Origin: JAQBDA01 sp041301185
GTDB taxonomy: Bacteria; Chloroflexota; Anaerolineae; Anaerolineales; UBA4823
Reading direction: 5' to 3'
Assembly: GCA_041301185.1 (NCBI GenBank)
Contig: JBFYSV010000056.1
Location: forward strand, 1-25,264
Length of the DNA stretch: 25,264 nt
This document shows, one piece after another, positions 15,041 to 23,916 of the stretch. Both the position numbers and the translations under genes were made by a program. Under the pieces are notes generated by a model. The model had not been told where the DNA came from. It did not search any database and worked only from the letters and a program-made list of their open reading frames with translations. Within the stretch, counting starts at the first letter, position 1; each line of letters begins with the position of its first letter.

Positions 15041-16510
15041 GGGGTATCCAATGCGCTCCAATGATCTAGCAGAAGGAGCAATGAACTCAACGATCAACCT
15101 CACACCGAAGCCCGTTGCCCCCCGAGGGCAATCCGCCAGGTCTCGTTCCGTAGTTGCCGTGCCCAGGATGTCCAGGTGTGCCCAGGGTAGGTCGTCCGGC
15201 ACAAATTGCTTCAAGAACACGCCCCCGGTCACCGGGCTGGCGTCCTTCGTCCCAGAGTAGTTCTTCAGATCGGCGCTATCGCTACGCAGGTATTCCAGGT
15301 ACTCGTCATCCAGCGGCAAACGCCAGAGCCGCTCGCCTGTCCGTTCGCCGCAATCCTGCAACGCCCCAGCCAGGGCATCGTCGTTACTCATCAGCCCGGC
15401 ACGCAGCTTGCCCAGGGCGGTGACCACGCCGTAGGTCAGAGTCGCCAGGTCGATCAGCAGGCGCGGCCGGTAGCGGTCGATGGCGTAGGTCAACGCATCT
15501 GCCAGCACCAGGCGCCCCTCGGCATCCGTGCTGGTGATCTCAATCGCTTTGCCCGACAGGCTGCGGATGACGTCATCCGGACGGTATGCCGTCGCCGAGA
15601 CCATGTTCTCTGCCGCAGCGATCACCCCCACCACCGGCGTTTCCACTTGCAGACGGGAGATAGCGTGCATGATCCCCAGCACTGCCGCGCCGCCGCACTT
15701 GTCGTATTTCATGCCCAGCATGGCAGTGTTCTCTTTGAGCGTGTACCCGCCCGTGTCATAGGTCAGAGCTTTGCCCAGGATCACCACCGGCGGGCTACCG
15801 GCTAACGCCCCCTGACCGGGGTACTCCAGGCAGATCAATCGAGGCGGCATCTGGCTACCCTGCCCTACGGCGAGGATCGCCCCGGCGCCGATCTCAGCCA
15901 GCTCTTTCTCATCCACGATGGCACATCTTAGCCCGTCCTGCGCTGCCTGAGCCGCGGCGCGCTCTGCCAGGCTGACCGGGTTGATCACGTTAGGCGGCTC
16001 GTTCGCCAGGCTGCGCGCCAGGCTCACCCCACCAGCAATCCACGCGGTGCTTTGCACGCTCTCTTCAAACCTGGAGAGATCTCCTTCCGCCAACAAATGC
16101 ACTTCAACCACGGCCGCGCCAGCCCCCCTGCTTTTGCGCTGCCCGTAACCGAAGCCGCCCATCAGCAGCCCCAGGCAATAGGCATCGATCGCCTGCTCTC
16201 CACCCAGATCAGACAGGTCGGCTGCCCGCACCCCCGCCGTCCGGACGGCATGCCGCAGCAGCCACTGCGCCGTCTGTCCACCCAGCCGCCGCAGCGCCTC
16301 CACGCCGGATGCCCCCGCCCCACCTGCGACCAGAACCAGCTTGCGCCCGCCTCCGGGCGTATCCACCAGGACCACATCCCCCGGAAGAACCGGGATGCTA
16401 TCGCCGCCCGGCAGGTTTTCGCCGCCCGGCAGGTTTTCGCCCGAAACGACCGGCGAGACCAGCAAATCGCCTTGCCAGGCAGAAAGAGGAGTAACCTTCA
16501 ATGAAATCAA
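15032..16510 (-). CDS. pepA: M17 family leucyl aminopeptidase
   Basis: Cytosolic two-metal aminopeptidase that removes N-terminal residues from peptides. The 492-residue product has a variable N-terminal domain and a C-terminal catalytic domain. All expected active-site residues are present: Lys247 and Asp252 in GKALTYDTGG, Lys259, Asp270 in MKYDKCGGAAVLG, and Asp329, Glu331 and Arg333 in STDAEGRLVLADAL. The signature usually begins Asn-Thr-Asp; here it is Ser-Thr-Asp, a mild deviation. The start is a TTG at 16508-16510, eight bases after the glycyl-tRNA synthetase stop; the ribosome binding site is weak, so the start is uncertain. Residues 25-36 contain ENLPGG twice, from an exact 18-bp tandem duplication. 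Probably co-transcribed with the synthetase. Confidence 0.92.
   Translation of the reverse strand: MISLKVTPLSAWQGDLLVSPVVSGENLPGGENLPGGDSIPVLPGDVVLVDTPGGGRKLVLVAGGAGASGVEALRRLGGQTAQWLLRHAVRTAGVRAADLSDLGGEQAIDAYCLGLLMGGFGYGQRKSRGAGAAVVEVHLLAEGDLSRFEESVQSTAWIAGGVSLARSLANEPPNVINPVSLAERAAAQAAQDGLRCAIVDEKELAEIGAGAILAVGQGSQMPPRLICLEYPGQGALAGSPPVVILGKALTYDTGGYTLKENTAMLGMKYDKCGGAAVLGIMHAISRLQVETPVVGVIAAAENMVSATAYRPDDVIRSLSGKAIEITSTDAEGRLVLADALTYAIDRYRPRLLIDLATLTYGVVTALGKLRAGLMSNDDALAGALQDCGERTGERLWRLPLDDEYLEYLRSDSADLKNYSGTKDASPVTGGVFLKQFVPDDLPWAHLDILGTATTERDLADCPRGATGFGVRLIVEFIAPSARSLERIGYPLK
16402..16437. repeat. Exact 18-bp tandem duplication within pepA
   Basis: Two identical adjacent 18-bp units (16402-16419 and 16420-16437), beginning CGCCGCCCGG, encode ENLPGG twice in the variable N-terminal domain of the aminopeptidase. 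The duplication keeps the reading frame. Exact identity suggests it is recent. Confidence 0.9.
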
Positions 16511-16518
16511 GCTGGCGC

Positions 16519-19518
16519 TTAAAACCCTTCCAGGCGGCTCATATCCGCCACGCCATCCGCCAGGGCAGCGATGCCCTGCACCAGCCCTAGGCGGTTCTTG
16601 CGCACGGTCGCATCTTCAGCCATGACCAGCACCCGGTCAAAGAACAAGCTGATCGCCGGGATCAGCGGGGTGAACGCCTGCAGGAAATCATCCACCGAGC
16701 CAGGCCGTCGCGGCACTGCCTGAGCGCGCTGGAGGGCAGCGTATAAATCTGCCTCGGCGGGCTCAAGGAAACACGCCTCGGATACCGGCAAGACCTCCTG
16801 CAAGTCTCGGGTGATGCGCACGCAACGGGCGTAAGCCGGCAGGATATCTTTCCAGTCCGGGCGCGCCGTCCACGCTGAAAGCTCCGCCACGCCCCGCGCC
16901 GCCCGGGCAGGCCGGTTGCCCTGGGCTGTTAGCACGGCGTCCACCACATCGTAGTGCCGGCCTTGCTCCAGCAGAACGTTGCGCAGGCGCTCGACGATGA
17001 AATTCAGGGCTGCTGCCTGGCTCTCGGCGCTCGCCTGGATCGGTAAGCGGGCTGCTGCCAGCGCCACGGAGGCGCGCAGATCCAGATCGATATCCCAGGC
17101 AATGATATTTTGCACCAGCCCCAAGGCAGCCCGCCGCTGGGCAAAGGGATCCTTGTTGCCGGTAGGCGCCAGTCCCGCTGCAAACAGCCCTGCCAGCGTG
17201 TCCAGCCGGTCTGCCAGACCCACCACCAGCCCCGGGCGAGACGCCGGCGCGGCATCCCCGGCATAGCGCGGCAGGTAATGTTCGAAGATCGCATCAGCAA
17301 CCGCCTGCGGTTCGCCCGCATACAGGGCGTAGTGGCGCCCCATTATCCCTTGCAAGGAGGTCATCTCGACCACCATATTGGTCGCCAAGTCAGCCTTGCA
17401 TAGCTCGGCTGCCCGTTGAGCAACGACCAACTCCTCTTCGCTCAACCCCAGAACCGCAGCCAGGTCATCCACCAGCCCGCCCACCCGCCGGGTTTTATCC
17501 AGCATGGAGCCGAGCTTAACCTGGAAAGTGAGTGTCTTCAGGCGCGGCAGATAGGCCTCCAGTGGTTTCTGGATATCCTGGCGCACAAAGTAAGCTGCAT
17601 CCGCAAAGCGGGCACGGATAACATGCTCGTTGCCATCGACCACGGTATCCAACCCTTGCCCATCGCCGTTGCGCACCGCAATAAAGTACGGCATCAGCTG
17701 ATTGCCCTTGCCTACCGGGAAGTAGCGCTGGTGTTTCTTCATCACCGAGATGAGCACATCCCCGGGGAGCTCGAGATGGGCAGGGTCAAACGTGCCGCGC
17801 AATGGCTGAGGCGCTTCCACCAAGTTGGTCACCTCATCCAGCACCGCCTGGTCGGGCGCGATCTCGCCACCCACCTCGGTTGCCAGAGCAGAGACGTTAT
17901 CCAGAATCGCGGCTTGCCTGTGCTCGAAGTTCAGGATGATTCCTTGGGCTTCCAGGGCAGCATCATATTCGTCCACCGAGCGCACCTGGATTTCTTCCGG
18001 CTGGTGAAAGCGCAGGCCGCGGGTGGTATTCCCAGACGCCAACCCGGCGTACTCGAAAGGCACTACCTTGCCGCCGTACAATGCCAGCAGCCAGCGGATC
18101 GGGCGAGAAAAGTACACGTTGCTGCGGTTCCAGCGCATGGATTTATCAAAGCGCAGTCCCCCGACCAACCCGGGTAGGGCGTCAGCCAGCACCTGTGCCG
18201 CGCTTTGCCCCTCCCGGCGCACTATCGCCACGGCATACTGCCCGCCATCCATCTCGCGCACTTCCAGGTCACCTACCGAAACACCCTTGCTGCGGGCGAA
18301 ACCTTCACCCGCCTGGGTCGGCAGGCCGTCCGGACCAAAAGCCCGGCTGGCAGGCGGTCCCTTGATGAGCTGCTCCAGGTCGGGCTGGCGGGGTACCAGC
18401 TCATCCACCCGCACCACCAGGCGGCGCGGCGTACCGCTCACCCGCACCTCGCCATGCTCCAGGCGCAGCTCAGCCAGCCATGCCGGCAGGCGCTGGCGCA
18501 GCTGGTCCAGGGCCGCGTTCAAATCGCCAGCGGGGAGCTCTTCGGTGCCGATCTCCAGCAGAAACGGGCTGGGTGCCAGGGAATAAAGCTCGCCAGGCCT
18601 CGATGCCACTTCTTTGCTGACCTTCTCCCCGTCCCCGTTCTCCTCTAGCCAGGGGTATTCCAGGTGCTGGCGCTGTTCCAGGTAGGCTTCCGCCACTTTC
18701 CGGGATAGATCGCGCATGCGCCCAAAGAAGCCCTGGCGCTCGGTGACGCCGATTGCCCCGCGGGTATCCAGCACATTAAAAGTATGCGAGCACTTGAGCA
18801 CGTAATCGTGGGCGGGCAACACCAAATTATTCGCCAGGCAGATTTCTGCCTCGGCTTCATATATGTCGTACATCTGGCGCAGCCGTTCCACATCGGCGAT
18901 CTCAAAATAATACTTGCTGTGCTCTTGCTCAGCCTGCAAGTTCACATCCCCATCGGTCAGGCTGGGGCTCCACTGGATATCGCGGAAGCTATTCACCCTC
19001 TGCAGGGCAATTGCGATCCGCTCCAGGCCGTAGGTCAGCTCCACCGAGACCGGGTCGAGCAACTGCCCACCAGCCTGCTGGAAATAGGTGAACTGGGTGA
19101 TCTCCTGCCCATCCAGCCACACCTCCCAACCCAGTCCCCACGCCCCCAACGCTGGCGATTCCCAGTTATCCTCTACAAAGCGGATATCATGCTGGAGCGG
19201 GTCAACCCCCAGCGCCTGCAATGAGCGCAGGTAGATTTCTTGCGGATTGCCCGGGTCGGGCTTTAGGATCACCTGGAACTGGTAGTGCATCTGCATGCGG
19301 TTGGGGTTCTCGCCATAGCGCCCATCATCCGGGCGGATGGACGGCTCGACATAAGCCACCCGCCACGGCTCCGGTCCAAGCACGCGCAGCGCAGTGGCGG
19401 GGTTCAGCGTCCCTGCCCCCACCTGGGTATAATACGGCTGCCAGATCAGGCAACCCTGCTCGGCCCAGAATTCTTGTAAGGTCATAATAATCGATTGAAA
19501 ATTACGCGGATGGTCCAT
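16519..19518 (-). CDS. glyQS: Glycyl-tRNA synthetase, fused alpha and beta chains
   Basis: Charges tRNA-Gly. The 999-residue product is a natural fusion of the bacterial alpha (GlyQ) and beta (GlyS) subunits, which are separate proteins in most bacteria with this enzyme type. Residues 1-295 are GlyQ, with TLQEFWAEQGCLIWQPY, EPSIRPDDGRYGENPNRMQ and WEVWLDGQEITQFTYFQQ. A short acidic linker (291-317) follows, then GlyS from about 318 with FLLEIGTEELPAGD, KSMRWNRSNVYFSRPIRWL and MKKHQRYFP. The C-terminal helical and anticodon-binding region contains LADRLDTLAGLFAAG and GNKDPFAQRRAALG. GGAG stands five bases before the ATG. No T-box leader is possible in the 58-base gap to the upstream gene. Downstream is pepA. 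Confidence 0.96.
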   Translation of the reverse strand: MDHPRNFQSIIMTLQEFWAEQGCLIWQPYYTQVGAGTLNPATALRVLGPEPWRVAYVEPSIRPDDGRYGENPNRMQMHYQFQVILKPDPGNPQEIYLRSLQALGVDPLQHDIRFVEDNWESPALGAWGLGWEVWLDGQEITQFTYFQQAGGQLLDPVSVELTYGLERIAIALQRVNSFRDIQWSPSLTDGDVNLQAEQEHSKYYFEIADVERLRQMYDIYEAEAEICLANNLVLPAHDYVLKCSHTFNVLDTRGAIGVTERQGFFGRMRDLSRKVAEAYLEQRQHLEYPWLEENGDGEKVSKEVASRPGELYSLAPSPFLLEIGTEELPAGDLNAALDQLRQRLPAWLAELRLEHGEVRVSGTPRRLVVRVDELVPRQPDLEQLIKGPPASRAFGPDGLPTQAGEGFARSKGVSVGDLEVREMDGGQYAVAIVRREGQSAAQVLADALPGLVGGLRFDKSMRWNRSNVYFSRPIRWLLALYGGKVVPFEYAGLASGNTTRGLRFHQPEEIQVRSVDEYDAALEAQGIILNFEHRQAAILDNVSALATEVGGEIAPDQAVLDEVTNLVEAPQPLRGTFDPAHLELPGDVLISVMKKHQRYFPVGKGNQLMPYFIAVRNGDGQGLDTVVDGNEHVIRARFADAAYFVRQDIQKPLEAYLPRLKTLTFQVKLGSMLDKTRRVGGLVDDLAAVLGLSEEELVVAQRAAELCKADLATNMVVEMTSLQGIMGRHYALYAGEPQAVADAIFEHYLPRYAGDAAPASRPGLVVGLADRLDTLAGLFAAGLAPTGNKDPFAQRRAALGLVQNIIAWDIDLDLRASVALAAARLPIQASAESQAAALNFIVERLRNVLLEQGRHYDVVDAVLTAQGNRPARAARGVAELSAWTARPDWKDILPAYARCVRITRDLQEVLPVSEACFLEPAEADLYAALQRAQAVPRRPGSVDDFLQAFTPLIPAISLFFDRVLVMAEDATVRKNRLGLVQGIAALADGVADMSRLEGF

Positions 19519-19576
19519 TCATTCTCCAATATTGGCGGGCAAAACACCAGCTGGCGGTTGGCAAGCCATGCTCCGC

Positions 19577-20986
19577 CTACGGTCTAATCCACCCCATGGC
19601 AAATGCCAGGTAAAGCAACACAAATCCGATCAACACTGCAGTAAAGAACAGGCTGGCGCTAAACCCGAAAATTGCCAACCGGTCGCGCGGTCTATCCCCG
19701 CCAACTTTTCCCGTCTGCCCGTTGACCAAAACCCGGTATTCCCTATCCCGGTAACGGTAAGAACCCACCCACAAAGGCAACAAGACATGCTTGAACGTAA
19801 TTCCGCTCCACTTGGTTGAGCCGCTGTGCAAGTTGCGCTTCTGGTTTCCAATTAACACCCGGTTGTCAAGCTGCTGGCGCAACCCTCGCGCCACCTGCTC
19901 GCGGGCTGCTAACGAGGCATCCGCCAGGGGCAGGTCGTAACTCAGTGCAATCCAGCCTGCCAGGTGTTCGGGCTTGAACGCTACCACCTGTTTCAAGTCA
20001 AATGGCTCAAGGGAGGCCAGGTTGACCTTCTGGAAAGCGCGCAGACCTGGAACCAGCACATCATCAAACATCTCCAATTCAACCCCACTGCGCGTCACCC
20101 AATCATCCTGGTTGCCGCCCTCGCTCACTTCGCATGTCCAGCCCAGCTCCAGGGTGCCATCGAAGGTCCAAAAAGGGTAGTACGCTGGGCGGAGCGAGCT
20201 CGTCCGCGCCAGCTTGCGCAAATCGCCGGGGGTGAACCAGCCACGACCCAGCCATTCTCGCAACCGGCGAACAGCCGTCTCTTCGCCAAACTGCGCCAGG
20301 GCAATGACCTGCGGCTCAACCAGCTCAGCCGTCTCGGCTGACTCGATCAGCCGGCGAGAGCCGCAGTAGGGACATTCGCCTGCCTTCTGCCCAATTGGTA
20401 AGATACTGATCGAGCCACAGCGCTCGCAGGCCAGCCGGTGCTGGGCTTCGGCCCAGCGATGGCCGCGGGTGGTCGGCAGGACAAAATCTAGCACCTGTTC
20501 TGCGCTATCTGCGGCAAGCTCAGCCTCGGCAGGCTGGAAATGACCACAGAACTCGCACAACAAGCCGCCCCGCTCGGCATCGAAGCGCGGATGCCCACCG
20601 CACTGGGGGCAAAGGAAAGTATGGGCAGCCGTTGCTTCTTCCGGCTCCAGCGGCTGGCGCGGGGCAACAGCTTGTCCTTCATCCAGAACTTCTGCGGGAT
20701 CAAGCTTGCCTGAGAGCATTACCAGGCCGCGCCGTGCGGCAGCATTGCCCGGGTCGGCAGCTACGGCATGCTCCAGAAAATCTCGCTGCTCATCGGGATC
20801 GTCAGTGGTTGCCGAAAGCCATAGCCATACATTTGGATCGGTGGGTTTCATCTCCGCTGCCTTGAAGAGCAGGCTGCGGGCTTGCTGCCGCTCGCCACCC
20901 TTTAACGCAGCAATGCCAGCCTGAACTAGCTGCTCGTATTGCAGCTCATCGAAATCCACACGACGGGTGTACTCAGGGCGGTCCAT
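19577..20986 (-). CDS. TPR and double zinc-ribbon membrane-anchored protein
   Basis: Function unknown. The 469-residue product starts with a TPR-like helical repeat region (about residues 14-95, with ALKGGERQQARSLLFKAAEMKPTDPNVWLWLS). Two Cys4 zinc ribbons follow: Cys126, Cys129, Cys144, Cys147, and Cys187, Cys190, Cys205, Cys208. A soluble domain (230-435) contains RPAYYPFWTFDGTLELGWTCEV, and one hydrophobic segment near 440-463 should anchor it with the bulk in the cytoplasm. I have the impression that uncharacterised bacterial zinc-ribbon proteins share this middle domain, but no role is established. The ATG has no ribosome binding site; the best promoter starts three bases upstream. First gene of an apparent operon with glyQS and pepA. 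Confidence 0.8.
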   Translation of the reverse strand: MDRPEYTRRVDFDELQYEQLVQAGIAALKGGERQQARSLLFKAAEMKPTDPNVWLWLSATTDDPDEQRDFLEHAVAADPGNAAARRGLVMLSGKLDPAEVLDEGQAVAPRQPLEPEEATAAHTFLCPQCGGHPRFDAERGGLLCEFCGHFQPAEAELAADSAEQVLDFVLPTTRGHRWAEAQHRLACERCGSISILPIGQKAGECPYCGSRRLIESAETAELVEPQVIALAQFGEETAVRRLREWLGRGWFTPGDLRKLARTSSLRPAYYPFWTFDGTLELGWTCEVSEGGNQDDWVTRSGVELEMFDDVLVPGLRAFQKVNLASLEPFDLKQVVAFKPEHLAGWIALSYDLPLADASLAAREQVARGLRQQLDNRVLIGNQKRNLHSGSTKWSGITFKHVLLPLWVGSYRYRDREYRVLVNGQTGKVGGDRPRDRLAIFGFSASLFFTAVLIGFVLLYLAFAMGWIRP

Positions 20987-20995
20987 CGAAGATAT

Positions 20996-21024
20996 AGTTT
21001 AACCCCCACAGGTCTAGCTGTCAA
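20996..21024 (-). promoter_or_regulatory. Promoter of the TPR/zinc-ribbon-glyQS-pepA operon
   Basis: A perfect TTGACA (21019-21024), 17 bases, then TAAACT (20996-21001). The expected start is about base 20989, only three bases before the ATG, so the first gene would be read from a nearly leaderless mRNA. The -35/-10 pair is identical to that of the nuo promoter. Confidence 0.6.
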
Positions 21025-21028
21025 ACCA

Positions 21029-22405
21029 CTATGGAATGCTAGCCTCTCCCCCCTGCTCCACCTCAGCCGTTGCCACAGCCGTCTCTGGCATGGCATCTGG
21101 CAGCTCGTCCTCCAGATAGTGGATGTGCGGATATAAATATCCCGCTGCCGCCGCCAGTATGCTCAACAACCCTGTGACAACGAAGAGCAAACCTGTTCCC
21201 CGCGCCGGACCGACACCCAGCACCTGCCCGACCGAGGCCGCCAGCGCCCCGCCCTCCACCAGTAGAGGATTAAACACCCGATCTGCCAGCGGGCCAGCGA
21301 CCAGGTAAGCCAGCGGCATCGCCGACCAGGCGATCATGCGTCGCACGGCGAACACCCGCCCCTGCACGTCCGGGGCTACCTTGGTCTGCCAGATCGCCTG
21401 GCTGGAGCCGTTAATGATCGGCATGGTGAACATCGCCCCAAAACCAGCGATGGCGATCAGCACCAGCGACGGGCTCACCCCCAGCAGCATCTGGAATACG
21501 CCAGAAATCATCAGGAATGCCAGCACACCGTGGATGCGGCGCTTCGGTCCTCCCCAAGCGCTCATCACCAGCGTTCCCAGAAGCATCCCTACCCCCACCA
21601 CTGAAGCCAGGTAGCCGAGCATCGCTGGAGAGCTCATCTCCAGGATCATCGGCGGCAACAGTGGATTCCATAAGCTGGTCAGAAAGTTGGTGGCAGCGAA
21701 AATGATCAGCAAGCCCAGCAAGCCCCTGCGGGCAGTAATATATCTCCAGCCATAGGCAGCCTCATGCAGCAGAGAGCCTTTGCCCTCCGCGCCGGCCTCT
21801 GTCGCTGGTGGTCGCGGCACCCGCACCACCAGCAGGGTCAGAATCGCAATCAGGTATGTGGCAAAATCCACCATCACCACACCCTGAATGCCTACCGTCA
21901 CAAACAGCACCCCCGCAATTGCCGGCGAAGCCAGCGCCGAGATCGCCTCACCGATCTGCACCATGCCCCCCGCTCGCCCCAACTGGGATTTCGGCACCAG
22001 CAGGGTGGTCACCGCAGAGTATGCCGGCCACTGGAAAGCACTAAAGGCAGAGTTCAAAGCGGTGAGGATATAGACATGCCAGACTTCCAATCCCCCACTA
22101 AAATACAACACGGCAACCACCAGCGTGCTCAGCCCGGCACCCGTGTCGCTCAAGATCATTATCCGCCGCCGGTCCCAGCGATCCACCAGTGCTCCAGCAA
22201 ACGGCGAGACCAGCAAGTTCGGCACGGCAAACGCCAGCAGGTTAAAGGCAAACAGCGTGGTAGAGCCTGTTTCCTGGTAGATCCACACCCCCAGGGCGAA
22301 ACCGGTCAGACCTGAGCCAAGGGTCGAGACCAGCTGACCAAACCAGATCACCAGAAACGTGCGCATGCTGCCCGGAGGACTCCCTTGAGTCACTTTTGCA
22401 TCCAT
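21029..22405 (-). CDS. MFS transporter (MFS_3/EntS-like exporter)
   Basis: Predicted proton-driven exporter of a small molecule in the cytoplasmic membrane; substrate unknown. The 458-residue product is highly hydrophobic with about 12 predicted helices. It has the MFS loop 2-3 motif as GALVDRWDRRRIMILSD near residues 70-87, a central charged loop (PRPPATEAGAEGKGS), and the repeat half motif APDVQGRVFAVRRMIAW. The C-terminus is an acidic soluble tail. Its ATG lies three bases after the stop of the upstream MFS gene, so the two are co-translated. The two proteins share matching motifs (GALVDRW-RR, WHVY, F-WPA, QGRVF) and arose by duplication. EntS-like exporters often move siderophores or drugs, but nothing here points to either. 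Confidence 0.88.
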   Translation of the reverse strand: MDAKVTQGSPPGSMRTFLVIWFGQLVSTLGSGLTGFALGVWIYQETGSTTLFAFNLLAFAVPNLLVSPFAGALVDRWDRRRIMILSDTGAGLSTLVVAVLYFSGGLEVWHVYILTALNSAFSAFQWPAYSAVTTLLVPKSQLGRAGGMVQIGEAISALASPAIAGVLFVTVGIQGVVMVDFATYLIAILTLLVVRVPRPPATEAGAEGKGSLLHEAAYGWRYITARRGLLGLLIIFAATNFLTSLWNPLLPPMILEMSSPAMLGYLASVVGVGMLLGTLVMSAWGGPKRRIHGVLAFLMISGVFQMLLGVSPSLVLIAIAGFGAMFTMPIINGSSQAIWQTKVAPDVQGRVFAVRRMIAWSAMPLAYLVAGPLADRVFNPLLVEGGALAASVGQVLGVGPARGTGLLFVVTGLLSILAAAAGYLYPHIHYLEDELPDAMPETAVATAEVEQGGEASIP

Positions 22406-22408
22406 CTT

Positions 22409-23734
22409 TTAGTCGCCTTCCGCCATACCCGCTGCCGGATCAGCTGCCAGCAGCGGCGCCGCGCTAGAAGTATCAACGGGCTTACCACGCCCTTCTTCCA
22501 GGCGCATCACTGCCGGGATGAAATAAGCCACCACACTCATCGCGATGCTGACAATCCCACCCACGATATACCATGTCTGCACCCCAAACTTGTCTGCTAC
22601 CGGCCCGGCAATAATAAGACCCACCGGAGACATTGCCGCGGATGCGCTGCCGATTAGAGTGAATACTCGCCCCTGCATCTCAGGAGCCACCACTGCCTGA
22701 ATCGCTGCAAATAGCGGGCCATTGGTGATTGGCAGCGAGAAACCCAGGATAAAACAAGCAGCCAGCGCCAGCGGATAGGCTGCTGCGGGTGCAACGCCCA
22801 AAAGCACGCTGCCCAAGCCAATCCCTAGCAAGCCAACCAGGCTGGTCAGGATGCGCCGCCGGAAGCCACCCCACACGCCCAGGGTGATACCCCCGGCGAC
22901 GATGCCAATCCCCAGGATCGATTCCAGACCAGCCAGCTGCATGGCACCACCGTTGAAATGTTCAATCACCAGAATAGGCGTCAGGGTGAATGCCGGGTTG
23001 AGAAGGAAATTGATCAGGGTTGCCATCAAACCAATGATCACCAGCCCCGGCCAACTCAAAACATAGTGCAGTCCCAGGCGAAAGTCCTGCCACAGGCTGC
23101 TTTTCTCGCCTGATAGCTGGGCTGCCTCGCTCCTGGGGGGTTGTGGCACCTGTATGAAAAACAGGGGCAGGATCGCCAGCGTGGCGGTGCCAATGTCGAT
23201 CAGCAAGATCCCCTGAACGGTCAGCACATCCAGCAATACCGCACCCAGCGGGGCAGACAGAATGTTCATGCCGCCTTGCAGCATCTGGTTAAGACCCTGG
23301 ACGCGGGCCAGGTGCTCGCCGGGCACCATCAGAGAGGTAGAAGCCTGCATTGCGGGCCAATGGAACCCACCAGCCGTGGAGCGAATGAACATCAGCAAGT
23401 AGACATGCCAAAACTCCACCTCCCCGCTCCAAAATAGCACCGCCAGCCCCAGAGTAGCCAGGGCGATGGTGCTATCCGCCAGGATCATGGTTAAACGCCG
23501 GTTCCAGCGATCGACCAGCGCTCCGATGAACGGCCCCAGCACCACCTGGGGCAGTAACCCGACCAGCGAAGCGGTAGCCAGCACCGTGGCTGAGCCGGTT
23601 GTCTTGGTCAGCCACCAGATCAGCGAAAACTGCACCAGCTGGCTGCCCAGCAGCGAAAAAGCCTGCCCCGTCCAGATGGTAAAAAAGGGCGCTGCCCAGC
23701 TCTTTACCGCTCGCGCTTGTGTCTGGTTCTCCAT
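22409..23734 (-). CDS. MFS transporter (MFS_3/EntS-like exporter), paralog
   Basis: Second predicted MFS exporter, 441 residues, about 12 hydrophobic helices. Motifs parallel those of the neighbour: GALVDRWNRRLTMILAD near residues 70-86, FWHVYLLMFIRS, GGFHWPAMQA and APEMQGRVFTLIG. It ends in an Ala/Asp-rich tail. GAGGAG stands nine bases before the ATG, a strong ribosome binding site. It is the first gene of the pair, transcribed from the AT-rich spacer. Whether both proteins act on one substrate or have diverged cannot be read here. Confidence 0.88.
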   Translation of the reverse strand: MENQTQARAVKSWAAPFFTIWTGQAFSLLGSQLVQFSLIWWLTKTTGSATVLATASLVGLLPQVVLGPFIGALVDRWNRRLTMILADSTIALATLGLAVLFWSGEVEFWHVYLLMFIRSTAGGFHWPAMQASTSLMVPGEHLARVQGLNQMLQGGMNILSAPLGAVLLDVLTVQGILLIDIGTATLAILPLFFIQVPQPPRSEAAQLSGEKSSLWQDFRLGLHYVLSWPGLVIIGLMATLINFLLNPAFTLTPILVIEHFNGGAMQLAGLESILGIGIVAGGITLGVWGGFRRRILTSLVGLLGIGLGSVLLGVAPAAAYPLALAACFILGFSLPITNGPLFAAIQAVVAPEMQGRVFTLIGSASAAMSPVGLIIAGPVADKFGVQTWYIVGGIVSIAMSVVAYFIPAVMRLEEGRGKPVDTSSAAPLLAADPAAGMAEGD

Positions 23735-23823
23735 TGCATCTTACTCCTCACTGAGCTTACGAATACAAAGACAAATGAGTTCAATCCGCAGATAATTTAA
23801 TAGCAGGTTTTCAGTATTTCCAT

Positions 23824-23852
23824 ATTCTAATAAGATATATTGAATATGTCAA
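23824..23852 (-). promoter_or_regulatory. Strong promoter of the MFS exporter pair
   Basis: TTGACA (23847-23852), 17 bases, TAGAAT (23824-23829): five of six -10 bases and all six -35 bases match consensus, within a very AT-rich stretch. Expected start near 23817, giving a leader of about 83 bases before the first MFS gene. Confidence 0.75.
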
Positions 23853-23867
23853 TACTATTATTGATAT
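23846..23867. promoter_or_regulatory. Palindromic operator candidate over the MFS -35
   Basis: ATgTCAAT, six bases, ATTGAtAT: arms of eight with one mismatch, centred just upstream of the -35 and overlapping it fully. This geometry suits a dimeric repressor. No regulator gene lies beside it in the window. Confidence 0.5.
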
Positions 23868-23916
23868 TATTTAATATATTTTTTTGGTATATTTAATATG
23901 GCTTTCGGTTTCCTAA

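Noticed and set aside
17416..18177. A 253-residue open frame on the plus strand opposite glyQS
   Set aside because: It lies wholly inside a clearly conserved synthetase gene on the other strand, has no recognisable motif, and open antisense frames are common in GC-rich DNA.
19519..19576. Possible T-box or attenuator before glyQS
   Set aside because: The gap is only 58 bases and shows no T-box motif, specifier stem or T-run.
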